Below, piece after piece: positions 56,864 to 64,000 of a stretch of 64,000 nucleotides of DNA. A program made the position numbers and the translations under genes. Origin of the DNA: Clavaria fumosa. Taxonomy: Eukaryota > Basidiomycota > Agaricomycetes > Agaricales > Clavariaceae. The stretch spans positions 496,001 to 560,000 of the forward strand of contig OX637798.1 of assembly GCA_951802425.1 (NCBI GenBank), read 5' to 3'. The notes under the pieces are model-generated. The model worked only from the letters and a program-made list of their open reading frames with translations. It had not been told where the DNA came from and did not search any database. Position 1 is the stretch's first letter; each line of letters starts with the position of its first letter.

Positions 56864-59800
56864 CTAAGATTTGTTCTCCTGAACAAACTCCGCAATGGCC
56901 TCCTTCACGCGCGTGAGGTTCTCCAGGGGTTCCCAGGTATTTTCCTCGGGCGGATAGCCAACCCAGCTCACCAAGTACTGGACCTTCCCTCTCCTCTTCC
57001 TTTTGGCTAGGACTCGTTCAACATCATACTGCTCACCTCCCTCTATGAGTTCGGGTGGTGGTCGAACAGAAGATGGGTCTCCTCAGAAGGGTTTGAGTAG
57101 GGTCTCATTGAAGACCGGGTGGATCTGCCAGCTCGGGGGGAGGGTGAGGCGGTAAGCCGAGGTTCCTACCTTCTCCTCCACAGGGAAGGGCCCGACGAAC
57201 TTAGGCCCAAGCTTCTTGGAGGGGAGTTTGAGGGGGAGGTTCCACGAGTCTAAATACACCAGGCCACCTTTCCTATAGACTTCCGGTTCTTGTGAGTGGT
57301 CGTCGTAAGTTGCGGAGTTGGCCGCCTGTCCCTTCCGCAAGACGTCCCGGAGGTGGTCATGGGCAGCGGAAATCCGTGCAAGGAACTCGTCGGCGGCGGG
57401 TATATCGAAGCTGGCGGGGAAATCGGGGATCGGGGCGGGGTCGAAACCGTGGAGAGCCGAAAAGGGGGTGATGTCCGAGTCACGGATGGGTCGCGAGTTG
57501 AGAGCAAACTGGGCGAGGGGGAGCACGGCGGCCCAGTCGGCCTGGTCTTCTTTGGTTAATGCGCGAAGGACTACTTCTACATCCTGATTAGCCCTCTCCA
57601 CTTGCCCATCCATCTGCGGGTGGTAGGCAGTGGAAGCAGCGGATTTGATGCCTAATTTATCATAGACCTCGTGCATGAACTTGGAGATAAATTGGCCCCC
57701 TCGATCAGACACTACCTTCTCTGGAAGCCCATAGTAGGCGTAGACTTTCTCGAGGAGGATCGAGGCCGCTCCTTCCGACATGAGTTCCTGGACAGTTGGG
57801 GCGAGGACGATGGTCTTGGTTAAGTAGTCTTTGATCACCAAGATCATGTTGTAACCCGCGGATTCCGAGACAGGGCTGATCAAGTCCCAACCAATGACTT
57901 GCCAAGGTCGCAAGGGGATTGGGAGAGGGTGGAGGGGGGCCGGCTTTCGTCCGCATCGGGGTTTGATCCTTGGGCAGACATCGCAGGCAATAACGTAGGC
58001 ATGGGTGTCCTTTTGAAGTGTGGGCCAGTACCAGTATTTCGCGACCGCAACCTGGGTTTTGGAGATCCCCGGGTGTACGGTAGTTCAAGCCGAGTGGTGG
58101 AGGTCGAGGATGTCCTTTACGAGCGATGCCGGGACCCAGAGTTTCTTGTGTACCCGGAAGTAACCTTCCTTATCCTTCTCCGCTTCTTCTGGAGGGGTCC
58201 CCAGGGCCTGCTCGATCCTCAGCTTCTCCATTAGAGACAGGGTCTTGTTGACCCGGAAGAAGTGGTCTGGTAACAGAACTTGGGCAGGGCGGGGAGGTTG
58301 GTCGTCGTAGTCGGGGTGTCGGGAAAGAGCATCAGTGGCGGCATTCGACTTTCCGGAGCAGGGAACGATCTTGAAACGGAAGAGGGACAGGAACTGTCTC
58401 CATCAGTTTTGGCGTCCATTGAGCAGGTTTGGCTTCCGGAAATACGAAAGGTTTTTATGGTCTGTATGGACCTCGAAATCCTGGCCGAGGAGGTAGTGTT
58501 GCCATTCCTCGAGCGCTCTTATCACCGCAAGGAGTTCCAGGTCATAGATGTTGTAATTCAGCTGGGCGTCCCGGAGCTTCGTCGATAGGCAGTCCACCAT
58601 TCTCCACACTCCGTCCTGTTGCTGGTACAGGATAGCCGAAGTCGTGATCTTGCTGGCGTCTGTCTCGATCTTCCAAGGCATTCCGTCCTGTGGGATCGCG
58701 ACCTGGACCGAATTCCTGATTGCATCCTGCATGTCGTAGAACGACTTTAGCGTGGCGTCCGTTAAGTTAAATTCACCTTTGCCGGTGCAGGCATGGAGAG
58801 GGGCGGCAATCTTGGTGTAGTTCGGAATGTACCGTCGATAGTAACTCCCAAGGGCCGTATACCTGCGCGCATCCTTGGCAGATTGCGGAATTGGCCAGTT
58901 GTCGATTGCCGAACACCTCTTCTTGCTCTTCTCAATGGTTCCCTGCCAGATCTTGTTTCCAAGGAAAGTCACCTCCGTCCGTTCGAATTCGCATTTTGCG
59001 GGTTTGACGGTCAGGTGATTTTCTTGGAGAACTCGGAAAACACGTGCGGTAAGGTCGCAGAGCTCTTCGCAAGTGTCGGAGCAGATGAGGATGTCGTCAA
59101 TATATACGAAGACCTGGCCGGTGGCCACCAGATCCTTCAGGATGCTGTCCATGAAACCCTGAAAGATTGCGGGGGCATTAGTCACTCCGAAAGGCATGAC
59201 TCGACAGAGGAATTGGCCATATTCGCATATGAATGCTAACAGCTTCTTGCTCTCCTTCGATGCCTGGATATTGTTGAATCCGATCTGGATATCGATTTTT
59301 GAATAATACCGGAACTTCTGCAGGCGATCGTAGATGTTCCGGATGAGAGGGAGAGGGTAGGCATTCTTGACCGTGACTTCGTTTAGCCGTTTGTAGTCGA
59401 CCACAGGCTGGAGCTTGTCTCCTTCGTTCTTGAAAAAGAGAGGGCTAGCCCAGGGTGATTGACCTGGATAAATTCGTCCAGTCGCGAGGTTCTCGTCCAG
59501 CCATTTCCGGAGCTCTGTGCGATAGGCCTTGGGTGTCGGGTAAATTTGGGACCGGTATGGATGGGCACCATTCCCTAGCTGGATGTCGATGTCGACTCCG
59601 GGGCGGTGCAGGGGTAAAACATTGTAGAACTCTTCTCCAAATACTCACGGAAAGAGAGTCGGCCAGTCGGGGGAGTCATTCGTGATGACGCAGACTGCAG
59701 CACTACAGGGAAGGTCATGGCAATGTCGGAATTCGAGGGAGCGAGTCCGCCAGTCGATGGTCGGATTGTGTTTCCAGAGCCAATCATCACCTAGAACAAG

Positions 59801-60160
59801 GTCGAAGTTGGGATAGTCGCCCAGGTAGCACTCGATAACCTCGCAGTGTCCAAGACTGAATTTGACCACGACCTTGGTGAAATGTGTGATGGGTCCTCAC
59901 GAGTTCGCGGTACCGTCTGCATTCCTTGTGATCATCGGGGATGGGAGTCGCTCCATGGGAAAACAATTTCGATTGGCAAAACTGTGGTCCATGACCGAGG
60001 TTGTACTGCCGCTATCAATAAGCACTTTCCTGTGCACGGCTCTACTCGGGAAGGCGGGGGGGGGAGATTCGAACTCTGAATTCGAGTTGGACTGTTTCTT
60101 GGCGGCCCACTATTTTCGTCATCCTTAGAAGCAGTTTGGGAGACGAGTCAGAGACTGGCA
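56864..60160 (-). pseudogene. pol: pol polyprotein of the chromovirus, broken by TGA stops
   Basis: One frame runs from near 60050 to the stop at 56866-56864 and is interrupted by five TGA codons starting at 59899, 59647, 58405, 58087 and 57085. Domains in order: aspartic protease (LIDSGSTTSVMD, then NFDLVLGDDWL), reverse transcriptase (MPFGVTNAPAIFQ, FVYIDDILI), RNase H (IETDASKITTSAIL), integrase with HHCC zinc region and core residues in GWDLIS, VSDRGGQF and DGQVERANQ, then a chromodomain ([31 protein letters not shown]). The N-terminal start is disturbed by a homopolymer G9/C9 run at 60056-60064. All enzymatic motifs remain recognisable, so decay is recent. Confidence 0.88.
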
Positions 60161-60211
60161 TTGCCGCAGTACTAATACAGGGGGGGGACTTAGGCGGGGA
60201 AGCTGCTTCCT

Positions 60212-61096
60212 TCATTCCTCGCCTGTGGGAAAATCTGCCTTCGCCTCTTTCAGCGCCCTGAGTTCCTTATCCTTCACCTTGATGGTGTCGCGGAGCTGGG
60301 CCACCAGGGCCTCAAGCTCATCAGCGGTCGCGGTCGAGGTGTCGTTGGCCCGGACGTCGATCCGGGGGACTCGGGGGGGCTTTCGAGGGAGTGGGCAGTT
60401 GCGTGCAAGGTGGCCGGGCTGCTGACAATTGTAGCAATTGCCACGCGATAGGATCTGGTCGACCTGCATCGCATTCGGGTCGTGTTGTGGGGGCGCGGAA
60501 GGTCGCGGGGCTGGGCGATCGGGTGGTTTGGCGTAGATGACCTGCTGGGCGGGGCGCATGGCGTCGCGACGTTCGAGCATCAAGTCAATGGCGAGGGCCT
60601 TCCTCTTCCAGGTGGAATAGTTGGGTGGAAGGGCAGTGGTGGCATAGATGCGATCGGTGATGTTATAATTGAGGGCGGGCTCGAGGAGGGTGATGAGGAG
60701 GTCTCTGTGAGTTTGCTTGGAGAGTTCGGCCTTCACAATTAGCTGGTCGAACTCTGTTAAGAACTCTTTTACCAGGCGTTTACCTTGCTTAAGCTTCCCA
60801 AGCTTAAGGTAGGCATTCTCCTTCTCTACCAAGTCCGAAAACTCGGCATCCATGCTTCCTCTGAAGATGGCCCAGGTGGGGCACGAGGCGGGGGCTGTGA
60901 CTATCTTCTCGACCACGGAGTTGGCCCAATCTCCAGCGTATCCTCTGTGCATCTGGTTCAGGGCAAACAAAATTCATTTTAGGTCCGTGTTGAACCTATC
61001 TGGCTTGGCGAGGAAGAAGACATTGAGCTGCCGAACAAAGGTCCGGTAGGCAGCGCTACTCCCATCGAAGGGGGCGATAGTGAATCCGCTAGACAT
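60212..61096 (-). pseudogene. gag: gag with CCHC zinc knuckle, one TGA stop
   Basis: The frame starts at ATG 61096 and encodes about 294 residues with one internal TGA at 60976-60974. The central part (WAIFRGSMDAEF, LVKEFLTEFDQL) is the Ty3-type gag core, and the C-terminal zinc knuckle is CYNCQQPGHLARNC, followed by a predicted coiled coil. Gag forms the particle around the RNA. Its start codon overlaps the stop of the upstream frame in ATGTCTAG. Confidence 0.85.
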
Positions 61097-62138
61097 CGTA
61101 TCCGCGGAGTTCCTTGTCAATGTCTGGGAGTTCCGTTGAGTCGGAGGCGAAGGAGACGGAGGAGACTGAGGAGGGGGAGAGGGAGTCCGAGGTAATGGGG
61201 GATTGAGTCAAACGGGGAGGGCAAGGTTCGTGGGTGGTGGTGAGGGTGCTCTGCTGGCCGAGGGTGTCCTGAAGACTTCTTCGGATATCTGAAGCAGGCC
61301 AAGGCCAGGCACTAGGATACGCTCGGGGGTTGATGGGTGCCCAAGAGGCGAGTCGGGGCGGGTTTCGGCTGGTGTCGATGACGAGCCAAGCGTTGGCTGT
61401 GCGTGCTTGTAGGAAACGCTCGGGGGCATTGGTCTGAACCGAGGCAGCGGCGTAGGTAGGGGGTCGTGGGGTAGGAGCGGGCGAGGGCGTTCTCGGCGGG
61501 GACTCGACATTTTCGATGTCCTCAATCGTCAGGCCTTCGGTAGCCTGACGAAATATCTCTTGGTTAAGGGCAGCGGTAAGTAGCGTGGGGAATTCTCTGG
61601 GGAAGTAGCCCGGGTGGAGCTTCTGCTCACAGATCTCTCTTGAGGACCAAGGTCCGGGTTTGATAAACTGTCGTTCAACTGAATGATAAACGGTGCTCCG
61701 CGGCGGTCGTCCATTCAGGGAGTTGCAGCGAGTGATGGGTACCGGTGTACGGCGATCAATGTAGCGAAGAGCGAAAAAACGGTGTTGCTTCTGCCTGTCT
61801 GTGAGGCCTAGGGGTTCTGGCAAATTCTTCTTTCTCAACGTTTGAGAATCCAGTTTGGCGAAATAGTGAGGGTCACGGCTTTCCAGGTACGTTAGGAGGG
61901 CCGGGCAGGTTTGGTTTGAGTCGGTCGTCGATGTCGGGACGTCGCGGACATCGAGTTGGGACAAGGGATGGGGTTGAGACTTTGATATTATGTTGCGGTC
62001 GATCCTAAATCTGGAGCTCAAAGGTCGCAGTGAGGTCGCGACAAGGTCACGAAGGTCACGTGGATAGCTGACGTAAAGGCTCAACGAGGAGGTAGAAAGA
62101 GGCGATTTCTGGAGAATATCAAAGTCTAAGGAATACAT
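61089..62138 (-). CDS. 349-codon frame before gag, starting inside the LTR
   Basis: An uninterrupted frame starts at an ATG at 62138 inside the 5' LTR, crosses the LTR end at 61991 and the primer-site region, and ends with a TAG that overlaps the gag ATG. I saw no other in-frame ATG between the LTR and the end. The product is Pro/Ser/Thr-rich (SPPRTPSPAPTPRPP) with a basic middle region and an acidic C-terminus (ELPDIDKELRGYDV). Either a real leader protein, an N-terminal gag extension reached by frameshift, or a chance frame. It has no stops although gag and pol do. Confidence 0.45.
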   Translation of the reverse strand: MYSLDFDILQKSPLSTSSLSLYVSYPRDLRDLVATSLRPLSSRFRIDRNIISKSQPHPLSQLDVRDVPTSTTDSNQTCPALLTYLESRDPHYFAKLDSQTLRKKNLPEPLGLTDRQKQHRFFALRYIDRRTPVPITRCNSLNGRPPRSTVYHSVERQFIKPGPWSSREICEQKLHPGYFPREFPTLLTAALNQEIFRQATEGLTIEDIENVESPPRTPSPAPTPRPPTYAAASVQTNAPERFLQARTANAWLVIDTSRNPPRLASWAPINPRAYPSAWPWPASDIRRSLQDTLGQQSTLTTTHEPCPPRLTQSPITSDSLSPSSVSSVSFASDSTELPDIDKELRGYDV

Positions 62139-62618
62139 GCTAAGTGTCTACTCATATATATACTGGAGTCCAAGACCATAGGAACAACATTAGTACAAGG
62201 TAGTAAGAGGAGACATACAATGGGAGTGACAGTGGGGAGAAAATGAAAGTATCTGGGCAACGGTTGCGAAGTCGTCATGGTCCCAAGAAGGGAAGCGTCG
62301 GTCAGCAGGGGAACGGGATAGCGGTATAAGGGCTCCAAGGGAACAGGAAGTCGTCGTGGGAAGGAGATGGGGACGCCAAGGGGACGGGATAGCGGTAAAG
62401 GTGGGGCGCGGGAGAGAACAAGGTCACGTTAGGGATGGTTGCTTGATGGGCGATGTCAGGTGTCAGTCCATTGACAGGGTGATGGCATCCCGCTTGATGT
62501 GCCATCACGTATTTGGGCCATACTGTCGGTGGTGGTCACGTGAGTTCTCGTGACTTACTGATCATGTGACAGGTCACGTGTCCGCGACCTTTGAGGGTCA
62601 CGTGATGTCGCCGCGACA
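61991..62618 (-). repeat. 5' LTR of the chromovirus (628 bp)
   Basis: Reading on the minus strand it starts TGTCGCGG at 62618 and ends CCGCAACA at 61991, imperfect inverted ends with one CpG transition. It contains several CACGTGA motifs near the start. Directly after it comes TAATATCAAAGT, which resembles an initiator-Met tRNA primer site after four transitions; this last point is weak. Confidence 0.88.
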
Positions 62619-64000
62619 ATAAATATATTACTGTCAAGTTGCCATCCAATCCCCAAGCTGATGAACAATTATATCAGATTCATGGAATGCCTGGCCATTC
62701 TAATGGACCATGCAAGCCAGCAACTCCACCATGCTTTGACACTACCTTGATCATTGAAAACAAATCACAGTGGAAAGAGGATGGATTAAAAGGTTAGAGG
62801 TGTCATGCATCACACCACCTGGTCAATTGAATGAAATGGTACAGTAGAGAGGTATGGACTGGTATGTAACACCTCAAGACAACTTGGGGTGTTACACACC
62901 AGTCCATACCAGTCCATACTTACATTTAGCCAAGCTGTTTTGCTGATGGGCCCTGGGCATAGTACCACATCCTTTAGCATATGTTCACTGGTACAGACCA
63001 CTTACAAGCTTTGATCTAGCAACTGGCATGTATCAGATTATTTTGTCTACTTGACAAAATTCTGCAAATGCTGAAGTAGTCAGCATTGATAGGATTTGGC
63101 ACAGTTGTCTCACTTGTCTGTTGATTCCTCACTTTGGATTAGCAGATGTACCTATCTCATGGACTGGAAATAATGCTCTTGATTCAGCAGCTTGATTTTA
63201 TCTCAACAAGTATACTGATATGCATTCATTTATGGAGTACAAATCTTTGTAACAATTTTAGTCCAAAAGAGACTACTCTATGTACTTGTCATATACTGCA
63301 CAATATCATGAATTGTTCATTTTAATCCTAATCTATAGCCTGCTGAAACACTCATGAGTTTATTGCTTCAACCTTGCACTGGAACTCACCTCACCTCCAC
63401 TCAGCTCCTGATTATATCATAATCATGACAACATCTGTGCTGTCAAGGAGTGACTACACCATTAAATTGACTCTCATCTCTTGCTATTAGCTCTGAGTAA
63501 TCAACATTTTTGAGAGAGATTTTACACTCAAACAAAAACAACAGCAACAGCAACAACTGCCATGATAATTTATGTTGTCTACAGTGTCACATCTGATTGG
63601 CTGAACAATGGAGTGAAAAGCCAAGTACAAAGACAACAAAGACTGAGATGCTCTTGTGCACCTGAGAGGCAAAGGCACATTCATAGAAAAGGCTGAGAAT
63701 AAAAGTGAAAAGAGGGGCTATATTTCTTGAAAGCAGCATAATTTTCAAATTACAGTTATTTAGAACCTATTTCTATTATTTGCACATGTTTGATGGCACT
63801 GTGGACAATTATGGGGGTGAACCTTGACAAGCCAGGGCATTCCACTGGATTCAATATAGTACTGGAGCTTTACTACTATGGCTTGGCTATGGTTGATTAT
63901 TGGTTGCTACTTAGTCTGATGTAGTACCACACTCTTACTTCTATGGCTATAATTTGGTTACTGTTTGCTACTGAATTCAATGTAGTACAAAGGCTTACTA
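62619..64000. other. CpG-free decayed repeat DNA with reverse-transcriptase relic
   Basis: From the LTR edge to the window end I see almost no CG dinucleotide. Around 62990-63045 the plus strand reads SFDLATGMYQI, like the FDLxSGYHQI motif of Ty3 reverse transcriptases, and a degraded PHFGLADVP, like MPFGLTNAP, follows near 63130, so an old retroelement lies here. The rest has no recognisable feature. Confidence 0.5.

Larger units (their letters stand above)
55717..62618 (-). mobile_element. Ty3/gypsy chromovirus with inverted 3' LTR end
   Basis: The element is on the minus strand. Its 5' LTR is 61991-62618, then a long leader/pre-gag frame, gag, and pol with protease, reverse transcriptase, RNase H, integrase and a C-terminal chromodomain. 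The 3' LTR core is about 56310-56852. LTRs begin TGTCGCGG and end CCGCGACA (some copies with CpG transitions). The last 130 bp of the 3' LTR lie at about 55720-55850 in the opposite orientation, ending CCGCGACA and followed by TTTAT; the same TTTAT (read on the minus strand) flanks the other end at 62619-62623. It is decayed by TGA stops and probably not autonomous now. Confidence 0.9.

Noticed and set aside
1..64000. tRNA and rRNA genes
   Set aside because: I looked for tRNA-like B-box and cloverleaf patterns and rRNA segments by eye and found none convincing; a covariance-model scan was not possible here.

Overview
The window looks like nuclear DNA of an agaricomycete (Basidiomycota) fungus. 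Evidence: genes with many phase-consistent introns of about 50-65 bp, frequent microexons, and protein families I know from mushroom-forming fungi: a protein kinase with an MLKL-like N-terminal helical domain, a GDSGS protease-like protein, OPT and small multi-pass membrane proteins. A PIF/Harbinger transposon and a chromodomain Ty3 retrotransposon fit as well. No species is assigned. Gene models were spliced by hand; each listed model keeps its reading frame across every junction.

Layout. 1-1.34 kb: CpG-poor DNA without a gene. 1.34-4.26 kb: a structurally complete PIF/Harbinger transposon with perfect 32-bp terminal inverted repeats, a TTA target duplication, a three-exon DDE transposase and a divergent Myb/SANT-like partner. 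4.7-25.7 kb: a gene-dense housekeeping block: TRAPP subunit Trs33/TRAPPC6, UPF0357 protein, HDDC2-type 5'-deoxynucleotidase, serine-protease-like protein, SAM methyltransferase, serine-rich coiled-coil protein, D-amino-acid oxidase, OXR1/TLDc protein, YML020W-like alpha/beta hydrolase and an aldo/keto reductase. 26.9-32.2 kb: an unknown soluble protein and two polytopic membrane proteins of unknown function. 32.3-36.7 kb: a 13-exon gene for a roughly 1,200-residue three-part kinase. 37.1-46.0 kb: a single-pass membrane protein, a UPF0744-like protein, an uncertain minus-strand membrane protein, a small unknown protein and an OPT oligopeptide transporter. 47.0-48.0 kb: tandem hairpin repeats followed by a small unknown gene with a probable 5'UTR intron.

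48.2-64 kb is repeat DNA, nearly free of CpG (TpG/CpA-rich), with nested tandem repeats and a near-perfect 1.5-kb palindrome. Into it a CpG-rich Ty3/gypsy chromovirus (minus strand, about 55.7-62.6 kb) has inserted. Its two LTRs differ almost only by CpG transitions, and its gag and pol frames are interrupted by six in-frame stops that are all TGA, as expected from CGA to TGA decay at methylated CpG. One LTR end has been flipped by a local inversion; a TTTAT duplication at both true ends supports this.

The genes do not form a pathway cluster. Notable shared features are four introns that start with GCGAGT instead of GT, spread over three genes, and very small exons (13, 15, 17 and 22 nt).
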